This document shows positions 32,793-41,560 of a stretch of DNA of 64,000 nt, in pieces. Location of the stretch: the NCBI RefSeq assembly GCF_013378445.1, contig NZ_JABXYK010000015.1, positions 1 through 64,000 of the forward strand. Reading direction: 5' to 3'. Numbering within the stretch: the first letter of the stretch is position 1; each line of letters opens with the position of its first letter. The notes under the pieces are model-generated. The model had not been told where the DNA came from. It did no database searches and saw nothing but the letters and a program-made list of their open reading frames with translations. Made by a program: the position numbers and the translations under genes. The DNA comes from Mycoplana rhizolycopersici. Its GTDB lineage: Bacteria > Pseudomonadota > Alphaproteobacteria > Rhizobiales > Rhizobiaceae.

Positions 32793-33797
32793 ATGACTGA
32801 CGGCAAACTCTTTTGCCCCTTCGATCTTTCCGGCATCACGCTTGCCAATCACATCGTCATGGCGCCCCTGACCCGCAACCGCGCCGGTCCGGGTCTCGTG
32901 CCAGGCGCACTGGCGACAGAATACTACGCCCAGCGCGCGAGTGCCGACCTCATCATCACAGAGGCGACCCAGGTGTCCGAGCAGGCGCAGGGCATTCAGA
33001 ACACCCCCGGCATCTACACGACAGAGCAGGCGGGCTGGCGAAAAGTCACGAATGCCGTTCACGCCAGGGGCGGCCGCATCTTCGTGCAGCTCTGGCATGT
33101 CGGACGGGTCAGCCATGTCGATCTGCATGATGGCAAGGCGCCCGTAGCGCCATCCGCGATCCGCGCCAAGGCCAAGACGTTCGTCAACGACGGTTTCGCC
33201 GATGTCTCAGAACCGCGTGCGCTCGAACTGGACGAGATCCCGGGTATCGTCGATTCCTTCCGCCGATCGGCAGCCAATGCGATCGAGGCCGGCTTCGATG
33301 GCGTCGAAGTCCACGGCGCCAATGGCTATCTTCTCGATCAGTTCCTGCGCGAGACTGCCAATGTCCGCACCGACGCCTATGGCGGTTCGATCGAGAACCG
33401 CGCCCGGTTGCTGATCGAAGTCGCGGCTGCGGTAGCAGACGAGATCGGTGCCGGCCGCACAGGCATCCGCCCGTCACCGGTATCTCCGGCCAGCGGGATC
33501 GTGCCGGCGGCCGACGAGCAACCGCAGTTCAACCATGTCGTCGAAGCGCTGGACGCACTGGGCATCGCCTACATCCATGTTGTCGAAGGCGCGACCGGCG
33601 GTCCGCGTGATGCCACGCCGTTCGACTACGACGTGCTGCGCCAGCGGTTTCGCAACGCATACATCGCCAACCCCGATCTGGTCGAACGCCTCAAGGCCGG
33701 GATTCCGCTTGCGCAGATGGACATGACGACGCTCTACGGCGGCGGTGCGCGGGGCTACACCGATTACCCGGCAAGCACCGCATTTGCCGATGCCTGA
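32793..33797 (+). CDS. Old-yellow-enzyme ene reductase (NemA-like) with an internal deletion in the FMN-binding region
   Basis: The 334-residue protein has OYE features: NHIVMAPLTRNRA, the QLWHVGRVSH segment, and the HxxN substrate motif in GVEVHGANGYLLDQF. Relatives are about 360 residues and contain an NGGYD segment, then GRADLxAFGRPFIANPDLVERL, which binds the FMN phosphate. Here AYIANPDLVERL joins directly near 33663-33671, so about 27 residues including the GRPF loop are missing in frame, apparently by recombination between two IAN repeats. FMN binding is probably lost or weak. The C-terminus LYGGGARGYTDYP is intact. Confidence 0.82.
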   Translation: MTDGKLFCPFDLSGITLANHIVMAPLTRNRAGPGLVPGALATEYYAQRASADLIITEATQVSEQAQGIQNTPGIYTTEQAGWRKVTNAVHARGGRIFVQLWHVGRVSHVDLHDGKAPVAPSAIRAKAKTFVNDGFADVSEPRALELDEIPGIVDSFRRSAANAIEAGFDGVEVHGANGYLLDQFLRETANVRTDAYGGSIENRARLLIEVAAAVADEIGAGRTGIRPSPVSPASGIVPAADEQPQFNHVVEALDALGIAYIHVVEGATGGPRDATPFDYDVLRQRFRNAYIANPDLVERLKAGIPLAQMDMTTLYGGGARGYTDYPASTAFADA

Positions 33798-33810
33798 AAA
33801 GGAAATGTCG

Positions 33811-34821
33811 ATGAAGGCCTTTATCCTGGACCGTTACGGCAAGACGCAGGCTTTGCGAATGGGTGAGATGCCCGCCCCCAGCACCGGCCCGAATGATGTC
33901 CTCGTCCGGATCGAGGCGGCCAGCCTCAACTTGCTGGACGCGAAGATCCGCGACGGCGCGTTCAAGCCGATCTTGCCCTACAAGCCGCCGCTGGTGCTCG
34001 GCCACGATCTCGCCGGCAAGGTGGTGGCGGTCGGTGAGAGGGTCAGTCGTTTCAGGGAAGGGGACGCGGTCTATGCGCGTCCCCGGGACGGCCGGATCGG
34101 CACGTTTGCCGAAATGATCGCGGTGAATGAATCCGATCTGGCTCTTATGCCGACCGACCTGTCGATGACAGAGGCCGCCTCGCTGCCCCTGGTCGCGCTT
34201 ACCGCATGGCAGGCGCTCGTCGAGCACGGGCGGGTCAAGCGTGGGCAGAAAGTCCTGATCCACGCCGGATCAGGCGGGGTCGGGACAATTGCGATCCAGC
34301 TTGCCAAGCATCTCGGCGCGACCGTCGCCACGACCACCAGTGCGGCCAATGCCGAGATGGTGCGCAAGCTCGGCGCTGATATCGTCATCGACTATCGCAG
34401 CCAGCGTTTCGAGGATGAGATTTCGGGTTACGACCTCGTGCTCAACAGCCAGGATGCCGATACGCTGGAACGCTCCCTGAAGGTCCTCAAGCCGGGCGGG
34501 AAGCTGATTTCCATTTCCGGCCCGCCCGATCCGGCCTTCGCCAAGGCGCAAGGGCTGAACATCGTGCTGAAACTGCTGCTTCGGCTTTTGAGTTCAGGCA
34601 TCCGCCGCATGGCGAAACAACGAGGCGTTGAATACTCATTCCTCTTCATGCGCGCAGACGGCGCCCAGCTCGGGCGCATTGCGGAGCTGGTCGAGACAGG
34701 CGCTATACGGCCGGTCATCGACCGGGTCTATCCGTTCGGACAGCTCAACGAGGCATTCGCCCATATCGAGACCGGCCGCGCCAAGGGCAAGGTCGTCGTC
34801 ACGCCGACCCGGCAGTTGTGA
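33811..34821 (+). CDS. Zinc-less medium-chain alcohol dehydrogenase / quinone oxidoreductase
   Basis: The 336-residue MDR protein has the N-terminal GroES-like domain (VLVRIEAASLNLLDAKIRDG and LVLGHDLAGKVVAVG) and a Rossmann motif HAGSGGVGTIAIQLAKHLGA. The zinc-ligand cysteines of alcohol dehydrogenases are absent, as in QOR enzymes. ATG 33811 is chosen over 33805 because AAGGA is then seven bases away. It lies 13 bp after the ene-reductase gene in the TetR-controlled operon and probably reduces electrophilic quinones or enones with NADPH. Confidence 0.87.
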   Translation: MKAFILDRYGKTQALRMGEMPAPSTGPNDVLVRIEAASLNLLDAKIRDGAFKPILPYKPPLVLGHDLAGKVVAVGERVSRFREGDAVYARPRDGRIGTFAEMIAVNESDLALMPTDLSMTEAASLPLVALTAWQALVEHGRVKRGQKVLIHAGSGGVGTIAIQLAKHLGATVATTTSAANAEMVRKLGADIVIDYRSQRFEDEISGYDLVLNSQDADTLERSLKVLKPGGKLISISGPPDPAFAKAQGLNIVLKLLLRLLSSGIRRMAKQRGVEYSFLFMRADGAQLGRIAELVETGAIRPVIDRVYPFGQLNEAFAHIETGRAKGKVVVTPTRQL

Positions 34822-34876
34822 TATGAGCGGTTTCCAATCGGCCCGCTATACGGCCGCGCAGAGAAGGGACATTCCC

Positions 34877-34948
34877 ATGGACTGCACGACGCTTGGTCGG
34901 ACTGGACTTCAGGTCTCCCGCCTCGCTCTCGGCACCGGCAATTGCGGC
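34877..34948 (+). pseudogene. Aldo/keto reductase N-terminal stub
   Basis: ATG 34877 opens MDCTTLGRTGLQVSRLALGT, the conserved start of aldo/keto reductases, but after about 24 codons similarity stops. It would have been the fourth gene of the redox operon. The junction near 34949 leads into a minus-strand stretch (to about 35100) encoding an open but unidentified sequence (ELDAIQPFDRRDQLAALLSD), so a rearrangement occurred here. Confidence 0.6.
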
Positions 34949-35129
34949 GCACACGCTAGCGTGGCGACGTCGTCATCGCTCAGCAGTGCCGCCAGCTGGT
35001 CGCGACGGTCGAACGGCTGGATGGCGTCCAGCTCTTCGGCATGCTTCAGGATGATGTCAACGACTTCAGTTTTTGCAATCGCCCTACCTTCGTTGTGCTG
35101 ATGCAGGCGTCACCTTGATGCCAATATCC

Positions 35130-35516
35130 TCACGCCGCCTCGATGTCGGTTTGCGAAAAGTCGTTGCCCTTGTAGAGGAGCGGTTCTCCGGTGAGCGCGG
35201 CAAGAGCATAGGAAAAGCAGTCGCCGTAATTGAGGCTGGCCGGATGACGGCCCTTGCCATAGCGACGCCAGGCGCGCCGCGCACGATCAGCATGTTCTGC
35301 TGTGACAGCGACGATTTCGACGTCTGCCTTGTAGAGCCAGAGGTCGAGATCTGCGCCTGCGGCTTCGCCAAGTCGGGTCTCGATCACCATTGCAGCCTCA
35401 AGGACGGTCGCGGCGGAGATTAGCCGGACGGAATCGTCCGCGATGCGCTCGCGGAAAGCCGCCGCTTCCGGCTCATTGAAGGCGATGGCGGCCAGGACGG
35501 AGGTATCGATCACCAT
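35130..35516 (-). CDS. vapC: VapC-family toxin (PIN-domain ribonuclease)
   Basis: This 128-residue PIN-domain protein has the acidic residues expected of VapC: Asp4 in MVIDTSVLAA, Glu in AATVLEAAMV, and Asp in SLNYGDCFSYALA. Such toxins cleave RNA with Mg2+ and are inhibited by the cognate VapB. The start overlaps the antitoxin stop by one base (TGATG), giving the standard antitoxin-first operon. It sits in a scarred region, as mobile stabilising modules often do. Confidence 0.9.
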   Translation of the reverse strand: MVIDTSVLAAIAFNEPEAAAFRERIADDSVRLISAATVLEAAMVIETRLGEAAGADLDLWLYKADVEIVAVTAEHADRARRAWRRYGKGRHPASLNYGDCFSYALAALTGEPLLYKGNDFSQTDIEAA

Positions 35517-35770
35517 CAGGATGGCAGTCCGTTCTCGTCGTAGCCGAGAATCTCGTCGGCTGTGCGGTTGTCAAGGACAGGCAGGGCGTTCCAACGTCGC
35601 TGGATCGCTTCGAGATCCTCGAGCAGAGCGGCCTTGCGCATGTCGGAGCCAAGCCGGCGCAAGCGCTCTTCGAGCGCGCGCTTGGTTGCCAGCGTGATGC
35701 TTTCGCCGGTCCGTTCGGCAAGGGTGCGGGCAAGCTGCTCGGTGTCGTGGTCCTTGATACTCAGCGCCAT
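35516..35770 (-). CDS. vapB: VapB-family antitoxin
   Basis: The 84-residue protein has LSIKDHDTEQLARTLAERTG and ESITLATKRALEERLRRL, the ribbon-helix-helix-like N-terminus of PSK/Rv0623-type VapB antitoxins, and a C-terminal toxin-neutralising segment. It precedes vapC with a one-base overlap and would autoregulate the operon. AT-rich sequence at 35785-35815 could be the promoter. Confidence 0.88.
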   Translation of the reverse strand: MALSIKDHDTEQLARTLAERTGESITLATKRALEERLRRLGSDMRKAALLEDLEAIQRRWNALPVLDNRTADEILGYDENGLPS

Positions 35771-36036
35771 CTTTGTCGCCCTAGGTTCCTGATTGTCTAT
35801 ATTCTACCTTCGTAGCACAGCTATCGTGCACGGGCAATGCGAAGAAGCTCGGCGTTGGTTTACCGCTTTTCCGCTGTCAATTCCGTCACTATCGATACAG
35901 TCGCTATCAATAGTGAACGATCTCGGGGTGCAAACGCGGTAAAGTCCCATGGTTCGCAACGGGTTGGCTGCGTGATTGATCTGACGCCAACAAACGCATT
36001 TACTGAAGTAGCCTATCATCATTGCTGATGTTGTAA
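35771..36036. other. Non-coding stretch between vapBC and ABC-permease relic
   Basis: No gene, known repeat or strong terminator was recognised. The part next to vapB (35775-35815) probably holds the vapBC promoter (AGAATATAG on the minus strand). Confidence 0.4.
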
Positions 36037-36246
36037 TCATTGATGACTGACAACGACGACAGCGACGATCAGATAGGCGAGGTTCAGCACGACCACGTTG
36101 ATGATGGGTTCAAGGGCATTCGGCAGGGCATGGCGCGTGATGATGCCGGACGGCGAGACGCCCTTCATCTTCGCCATCTCTATGAAGGGGATGGCGAGCA
36201 GGCCGATCGGCGCGGCGCGTGTCATCTGCATCATGTGCGCCACCAC
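36037..36246 (-). pseudogene. Peptide/nickel-type ABC permease (DppB-like) fragment
   Basis: The minus strand encodes IEMAKMKGVSPSGIITRHAL and PNALEPIINVVVLNLAYLIV, the EAA-loop region that contacts the ATPase in DppB/OppB permeases. Both ends of the gene are missing: the frame stops soon after at 36037, and upstream sequence is unrelated. It is a relic of a lost peptide or opine transporter. Confidence 0.65.
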
Positions 36247-36316
36247 AACGAGTCACCTTGCTTCATTAACGCCCGGACAAGACATTTGTCTGTGACCTCA
36301 GCCTGGATGGCCTACA

Positions 36317-36430
36317 GATCGCCTGAACGCCGCCCGCGGTCACGCTGATACGATCAGCGCCGACTTCAACGTTCCAGTGACGCTGATGGTATCGTCGAGC
36401 GCCCGGCGAAGAGCAGGAAGCCCATGGGAA
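36317..36430 (-). pseudogene. Class I/II aminotransferase fragment, frameshifted
   Basis: The minus strand reads HGLPALRRALDDT in one frame and, after a one-base shift near 36391, YHQRHWNVEVGADRISVTAG and GVQAI in another. Together they match the N-terminal region of class I/II PLP aminotransferases, where GVQAI introduces the cofactor-binding loop. Nothing of the rest remains, and 36431-36544 shows no clear gene. Confidence 0.45.
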
Positions 36431-36544
36431 CACGTGTGGGTGTCCGGCCCGCATTGAGAGTGGATCTCTACAGTGCCTTTCTGCCAGGACGATTGCGGGT
36501 CGTAGAACCAGGCCTCATAACTGATCCCATCGAGACGGAACCTG

Positions 36545-36982
36545 TCACACGCTGCTCAAAAGAAGGCTCGTCTCGCTGTTTGCAACACCGTCAATCATGC
36601 GGACCTCCCGCAGGACGCGATCGAAATCGGAAAGGCTCACGGCGCGGATATTGGCGACGAGGTCCCAGTTGCCGTTCGTCGTGTGGAGCGAATAGATCTC
36701 GGGCAGGCCGCGCATCTTGCGGATGACCTGGGTCGTCGACTTTCCGACCACCTCGATCATCATGACAGCATGAACCGTCTGCTCGTCATAGTCTTCGCGC
36801 ACGCGCACGGTGAAGCCGAGCAGCGTTCCCGTTTCCATCAGACGATCCAGGCGGTTCTGCACGGTACCGCGCGCAACGCCGAGCGCATCGGCAAGCTTAG
36901 CCAACGACGCGCGACCGTCTGCCCGCAGATGCGCAATCAGGCGGCGGTCGAGATCGTCAGGAATATATTTCGCAATGCTCAT
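36545..36982 (-). CDS. Lrp/AsnC-family regulator
   Basis: The 145-residue protein has the Lrp winged helix (DDLDRRLIAHLRADGRASLA, then KLADALGVARGTVQNRLDRL) and a RAM/AsnC effector domain (AVMMIEVVGKSTTQVIRKMR and SLHTTNGNWDLVANI). It is divergent from ornithine cyclodeaminase across 139 bp, like other Lrp proteins that respond to the amino acid degraded next door. The chosen start, ATG 36982, fits the family length; longer in-frame starts look spurious. Confidence 0.9.
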   Translation of the reverse strand: MSIAKYIPDDLDRRLIAHLRADGRASLAKLADALGVARGTVQNRLDRLMETGTLLGFTVRVREDYDEQTVHAVMMIEVVGKSTTQVIRKMRGLPEIYSLHTTNGNWDLVANIRAVSLSDFDRVLREVRMIDGVANSETSLLLSSV

Positions 36983-37121
36983 CTCAACTCGATTGAATTT
37001 ATGGTCAATGAAGCTGATCATTTTATACAGCAAGGTGATTAAATCGACACCTTTCTGCAATTTCAGCCAGCGGATTTCGCAGCTATCCTCAGTGTTCAAT
37101 CACTGTTGAAAGGAATGCCTC

Positions 37122-38171
37122 GTGTCCGCACCGCTGCCATCCGCCAAAGCATTCGTGCCCTTCGTCAGCGTCGACAACATGATGCGGCTTATCCACCATG
37201 TCGGCATCGAGACGATGCTCGTCGAGCTTACCGACGCCATCGAAGCGGATTTCCGGCGCTGGGACCTTTTCGACAAGACGCCGCGGGTGGCCTCGCACTC
37301 CTATGATGGTGTGATCGAGCTGATGCCGACGTCGGATGGAGAGATCTATGCGTTCAAGTATGTCAACGGCCATCCCAAGAACATGGCGCAGGGGCTGCAG
37401 ACCGTCACCGCCTTCGGGCTACTAGCACAGGTGTCCACCGGTTATCCTCTTCTCTTGACGGAAATGACGCTCCTGACCGCGCTCCGCACGGCAGCGACCT
37501 CCGCCATGGCGGCCCGGCATCTGGCGCCGAAGGGGGTTTCGACCATGGCGATGATCGGCAATGGCGCCCAGGCGGAGTTTCAGGCGCTGGCCATGAAGGC
37601 CGTGCTCGGCATCAGGACTGTCCGCCTCCATGACATTGATCCGCAGGCGACGGAAAAGACGCGCCGCAACCTTTCCGGCAGCGGGCTCGAGATCGTCGCC
37701 TGCACGAGTGCGCAGTCCGCGATCGAGGGGGCGGGCATCATCACGACCTGCACCGCCGACAAGCAATATGCCACGATCCTGACCGACAACATGGTCGGCG
37801 GGGGCGTGCATATCAACGCCATCGGCGGCGACTGCCCCGGCAAGACGGAGCTGCACCGTGACATCCTGCTACGCGCCGACACCTTCGTGGAATACCCGCC
37901 CCAGACGCGCATTGAAGGCGAGATCCAGCAAATGGCGGAAGATTATCCGGTAACCGAGCTGTGGCAGGTCGTTTCGGGCGCGGCCGAGGGCCGCCGCGAT
38001 CAGAACCAGATCACGCTCTTCGACAGCGTCGGCTTCGCGGTCGAGGACTTCTCGGCGCTTCGTTACATCCACGAAAAGCTCTCCGACACCGGCCTTTCGC
38101 AGGACCTAGACATCATCGCCGATCCCGATGACCCGCGGGACCTGTTCGGCATGCTTCAGCGTGCGAAGTGA
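37122..38171 (+). CDS. ocd: Ornithine cyclodeaminase
   Basis: This 349-residue NAD-dependent enzyme converts L-ornithine to L-proline and ammonia. It has KYVNGHPKN, LLLTEMTLLTALRTAATSAM, MAMIGNGAQAEFQALAM (nucleotide binding) and HINAIGGDCPGKTEL with the catalytic Asp. The GTG start at 37122 follows AAAGGA at eight bases. It starts an operon with the CtlX-like gene seven bases downstream and is controlled presumably by the divergent Lrp protein. Confidence 0.93.
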   Translation: MSAPLPSAKAFVPFVSVDNMMRLIHHVGIETMLVELTDAIEADFRRWDLFDKTPRVASHSYDGVIELMPTSDGEIYAFKYVNGHPKNMAQGLQTVTAFGLLAQVSTGYPLLLTEMTLLTALRTAATSAMAARHLAPKGVSTMAMIGNGAQAEFQALAMKAVLGIRTVRLHDIDPQATEKTRRNLSGSGLEIVACTSAQSAIEGAGIITTCTADKQYATILTDNMVGGGVHINAIGGDCPGKTELHRDILLRADTFVEYPPQTRIEGEIQQMAEDYPVTELWQVVSGAAEGRRDQNQITLFDSVGFAVEDFSALRYIHEKLSDTGLSQDLDIIADPDDPRDLFGMLQRAK

Positions 38172-38178
38172 GCCCCAG

Positions 38179-39096
38179 ATGCGCCATTCCATTCAAGCCC
38201 CCGCAGCGGTCGTAATGGTCCGTCCGCACCACTTCACCGTCAACACCGAGACGGCTGCGGACAACAGCTTCCAGACCCTCTCTGACAACCGCGAGGATCT
38301 CGCGGCCAAAGCCTATGACGAGATCACTGCCGCCGCCGAGACGCTGCGAAGCCACGGAATCACGGTGCACCTCTTCGAGGACGAGGGCACGCTGACACCG
38401 GATTCGGTCTTTCCGAACAACTGGTTCTCCACCCATGCCGGCGGCCATGTCGCAACCTATCCGATGAAGGCCGAGAGCCGCCGGCGCGAACGGCGCCCCG
38501 ACATCATCGAGATGCTGAAGACCCATTATCGCGTGCAGGATGTCATCGACTACTCCGGCCTCGAGCCGGACGGCCTCTTCCTGGAAGGGACAGGCGCCAT
38601 GGTGCTCGATCATATGGACCGCGTCGCCTATGCCGTCCGATCCGACCGGACCGACCCGATCGCGCTGGAGCGGTTTTCGACCCATTTCAACTTCGAGCCC
38701 ATGGCCTTCGAGGCCTGCGACAGCACGGGGATACCGATCTATCACACCAACGTACTGATGTGCATCGGGACGGATTTCGCGATGATCGGGACCGAGATGA
38801 TCAAGGATCCCGGTCGCCGCGACGAGCTTGTCGGGCGTCTCGCACGGTTCGGCCGCCGGATCATCGACCTGAGCGAGACGCAGATAGGTCAGTTCGCAGG
38901 CAATGCGCTGGAACTGCAAAGCCCCGACGGCCGTATACTGGCCCTCTCGACCACCGCGTTCAACGCGCTTGACGCTGGCCAGCGGGCGGCAATCGAGGAG
39001 AGTGCCCGCCTGGTGGCGCTCGACATCCCGACCATCGAGCGGGCGGGCGGCTCCGTCCGCTGCACGCTGGCCGGCATCCATCTGACGCCGCGCTAA
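38179..39096 (+). CDS. ctlX: CtlX-like amidinohydrolase (citrulline/arginine hydrolase of the arginine-deiminase superfamily)
   Basis: The 305-residue protein has a pentein fold: VMVRPHHFTVNTETA at the N-terminus, SVFPNNWFSTH, LEGTGAMVLDHM (acidic residue), HTNVLMCIG (His) and a C-terminal nucleophile Cys295 in GGSVRCTLAGIHL. CtlX proteins hydrolyse citrulline to ornithine or act on arginine-like substrates. It is placed directly after ornithine cyclodeaminase, so a citrulline-ornithine-proline route is likely. A weak GTGAG precedes the ATG. Confidence 0.88.
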   Translation: MRHSIQAPAAVVMVRPHHFTVNTETAADNSFQTLSDNREDLAAKAYDEITAAAETLRSHGITVHLFEDEGTLTPDSVFPNNWFSTHAGGHVATYPMKAESRRRERRPDIIEMLKTHYRVQDVIDYSGLEPDGLFLEGTGAMVLDHMDRVAYAVRSDRTDPIALERFSTHFNFEPMAFEACDSTGIPIYHTNVLMCIGTDFAMIGTEMIKDPGRRDELVGRLARFGRRIIDLSETQIGQFAGNALELQSPDGRILALSTTAFNALDAGQRAAIEESARLVALDIPTIERAGGSVRCTLAGIHLTPR

Positions 39097-39110
39097 AGCC
39101 ATGCAAAGGA

Positions 39111-39134
39111 AAGGCCCGCCTCGCGGCGGGCCTT
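39111..39134. terminator. Bidirectional terminator between ctlX and the ureohydrolase gene
   Basis: AAGGCCCGCC-TCGC-GGCGGGCCTT is a perfect 10-bp stem with a 4-base loop. A-rich and T-containing flanks let it serve the two convergent operons that end on either side. Confidence 0.8.
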
Positions 39135-39154
39135 GTCGTTGAGAGTGTTGTCGC

Positions 39155-40117
39155 TCAGGCTGCCTGGCGTACGAGCACGCCGAGGGCGGTCGTGATCAAC
39201 CGGGCGAAGGTCAGTGCACCGATGCCGTCGACATCACGCTCGGGCATGAACTCCACGAAGTCCATCGCTGCGATACGGCCACGCGTGGCAGCACCCTTGA
39301 TGAGATCGACTGCCTGATAGTAGCTGAGGCCACCCGGTGCGCGGCCGATGACGCCCGGGATGAGCGCCGGGTCGAGAGCATCGGCGTCGATGCAGATGAT
39401 GATGTTGCTGCCTTGCGGGATGCGCTCAAGCACCGCATCGACACCGCCCTTGTGAAGGTCGTAGGCGGGCACGAAATCTACACCCCAGGCAACCGCATCC
39501 TCATAGTCGCTGGTTGCGGCCGAGCCGATACCGCGGGCACCGACCTGGATGATCCGCTCGATATGCTGCATCTCGGAGGCGCGGCGCATGGTGGAGGACA
39601 GCCCGAGACGCTCGCCCATATGGACCTCGCGCCAGTCTATATGCGCATCGATCTGGAGGATGGTGAATTTTTCGCCGTTCGCGTGAGCACCAATCGCCTC
39701 GATCATCGGGATCGGGATGGAATCGTCGCCGCCGAGAAGCACAGGAACCGCGCCGCGCCGCAGGAAGGTCGAGACCGCATCGGCGATCTTCTGCCTGTTG
39801 GCGGCACCGTCTGCCTCGTCGAAGGACAGGTTGCCGCAATCAACAGGCCGCAGCGCGGAGCTCGGGAAGACCGGTCCGCCGTGATCGAAATCATGCCGAT
39901 CGACATTGGCAGTCAGCGATCCGGTCGCCTGTCGAAGGGCATCCGGTCCGTTGCGGCAATAGGCACCGACGGAGGCATAGGGCGTCGCGCAGGGCGCGCC
40001 GAGCAGGGCGACCGGCGCCGTTATTGTCTCGAAATCGTCGCAGGCTTCCAGCCCGAGAAAGGTCTTCGTTTCGGCCGCCGCGCCGAACAGCGCGCCGAGA
40101 TCTGCCTTGTTGTCCAT
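39155..40117 (-). CDS. Agmatinase/arginase-family ureohydrolase with altered first metal motif
   Basis: This 320-residue protein has the binuclear-Mn ureohydrolase motifs: LLGGDDSIPIP (129-137), QIDAHIDWRE (Asp157, His159, Asp161) and ICIDADALDP (Asp244, Asp246, Asp249). Canonical members read GGDHS at the first motif; here Asp132 replaces the metal-ligand His. It may still bind metal but its substrate and activity are uncertain: arginine, agmatine, guanidinobutyrate or another guanidino compound. It is last in the ABC-transporter operon. Confidence 0.85.
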   Translation of the reverse strand: MDNKADLGALFGAAAETKTFLGLEACDDFETITAPVALLGAPCATPYASVGAYCRNGPDALRQATGSLTANVDRHDFDHGGPVFPSSALRPVDCGNLSFDEADGAANRQKIADAVSTFLRRGAVPVLLGGDDSIPIPMIEAIGAHANGEKFTILQIDAHIDWREVHMGERLGLSSTMRRASEMQHIERIIQVGARGIGSAATSDYEDAVAWGVDFVPAYDLHKGGVDAVLERIPQGSNIIICIDADALDPALIPGVIGRAPGGLSYYQAVDLIKGAATRGRIAAMDFVEFMPERDVDGIGALTFARLITTALGVLVRQAA

Positions 40118-40176
40118 GAACGTCTCCTTGGCCCGGGGCGAGTTCCGGGTCTCTCATGTGGGAATTTGGTGAAGGG

Positions 40177-40869
40177 TCAGCCGATGCGGCTTTCGAGATA
40201 GCCGGCCCACCGTTTCTGAACGAGCTGGAAGGCCGATACGAGCACGAAGGTCAGCGTGAGATAGATGGCAGCCGCCGTCACATAGGGCTCGAACTGGATG
40301 TAGTAGTTCAGCGTGATATTGCGCGCGACACCCGTCACTTCCAGCAGTGTCACCGTGCTTGCCAGCGAAGTCGCATGCAGCATCATGATCATCTCGTTGC
40401 CGTAGAGCGGCAGTGAGCGGGTCAACATGGCCGGAATGAGAATGCGTCGCGCCTGCACGAGGCTGGACATGCCATAAGCCCGCGCCGCTTCGATCTCGCC
40501 GACCGGAACGTGGCGCAGACCGCCGGCGAAGATCTCGGTCGAATAGGCAGTCGTATTCAGCACGAAGGCCGCGATGACGCAGACCATCGGGCTCGACAGC
40601 CAGGGCCACAGCACGCTTTCTCGCACCATGCCGAATTGGGCCAAGCCAAAATAGATGAGGAAGAGCTGGACGAGGAGCGGCGTGCCGCGGAAGACCAGTG
40701 TGTAAGCCATCACGGCATAGCGCAGGACGGCGTTCTCGCTGTTTCTCAGGAATGCGAGCGGGATAGCGAGGAAGAAGGAGATGCCGAGCGACGCGAAGGT
40801 CAGGATCAGCGTCAGCTTCGCGCCCTCGAGATAGCGCGGCAGGTTTTCTGCGATCACGTCCCAGTTCAT
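40177..40869 (-). CDS. Polar amino-acid ABC transporter permease (HisM/ArtM type)
   Basis: The 230-residue protein has five predicted helices and the EAA-loop AFVLNTTAYSTEIFAGGLRH and VGEIEAARAYGMSSLVQARR. The ATG at 40869 overlaps the previous permease stop by ATGA. Paired with the protein at 40866 it forms the heterodimeric channel. Confidence 0.9.
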   Translation of the reverse strand: MNWDVIAENLPRYLEGAKLTLILTFASLGISFFLAIPLAFLRNSENAVLRYAVMAYTLVFRGTPLLVQLFLIYFGLAQFGMVRESVLWPWLSSPMVCVIAAFVLNTTAYSTEIFAGGLRHVPVGEIEAARAYGMSSLVQARRILIPAMLTRSLPLYGNEMIMMLHATSLASTVTLLEVTGVARNITLNYYIQFEPYVTAAAIYLTLTFVLVSAFQLVQKRWAGYLESRIG

Positions 40870-41555
40870 GACGAGACCTTTCTGACGCCGACGTCGAAGC
40901 GGCGCGCGACGAGCGTGAGCAGCAGCATGGAGACGACCGTCAAGGCCAGATAGAAACCCGCCGCGATGAGATAGAAGGTGAAGGGCATGGCAGTCGCTTC
41001 CGCCGCGCCCTTGGCGCGGAACATGACGTCCTGCAGGCCAATCAGCGAGACCAGTGCCGTGCCCTTCGCGAGCACCAGCCAATTGTTGGTGAAGCCTGGC
41101 AGCGCGAGCCGGACGAGCTGCGGCAGCATGATATGGGTGAACATTCGGCGGCGTGTCAGGCCATAGGCGATCGCCGCCTCAACCTGCCCGCGCGGTATGT
41201 TCTGCAACGCCGTCTTGAACGTCTCGGTCATATAGGCGCCGAAGATGACGCCGAGCGTCGCAATGCCGGCCACGAGCGGGGAGAATTCGATGCGGATATC
41301 CCAGCCCAGCGCATCGGCCCACTGGTTCAGTAGCGCCGGCAGGCTGTAGAAGACGAGCAGCATGACGACGAGATCCGGAATGCCGCGCACCACGAAGGTG
41401 TACATACCCGCAATCGAGCGCAGCAAGGCGCTTGCCGAAAGCTTGGCAAAGGCTGCCGCGAGGCCGAGAAGGGTCGCCACCAGCAGCGACAAGAGGGCTA
41501 CCAGCAGGGTCGTGGACCCTGCTGACAGAATTGCCGTGGCGTAGTCGGCGACCAT
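40866..41555 (-). CDS. Polar amino-acid ABC transporter permease (HisQ/ArtQ type)
   Basis: The 229-residue protein has membrane spans and the conserved FVVRGIPDLVVMLLVFY and GAYMTETFKTALQNIPRGQ, then VEAAIAYGLTRRRMF. It starts five bases after the binding-protein gene stop. Typical of the histidine/arginine/ornithine/octopine transporter family. Confidence 0.9.
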   Translation of the reverse strand: MVADYATAILSAGSTTLLVALLSLLVATLLGLAAAFAKLSASALLRSIAGMYTFVVRGIPDLVVMLLVFYSLPALLNQWADALGWDIRIEFSPLVAGIATLGVIFGAYMTETFKTALQNIPRGQVEAAIAYGLTRRRMFTHIMLPQLVRLALPGFTNNWLVLAKGTALVSLIGLQDVMFRAKGAAEATAMPFTFYLIAAGFYLALTVVSMLLLTLVARRFDVGVRKVSS

Positions 41556-41560
41556 CCGCT

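Noticed and set aside
35820-36010. Short repeats around TATCGATA/TATCAATA considered as an array or attachment site
   Set aside because: Only two imperfect units are present with no regular spacing; no CRISPR or att structure.
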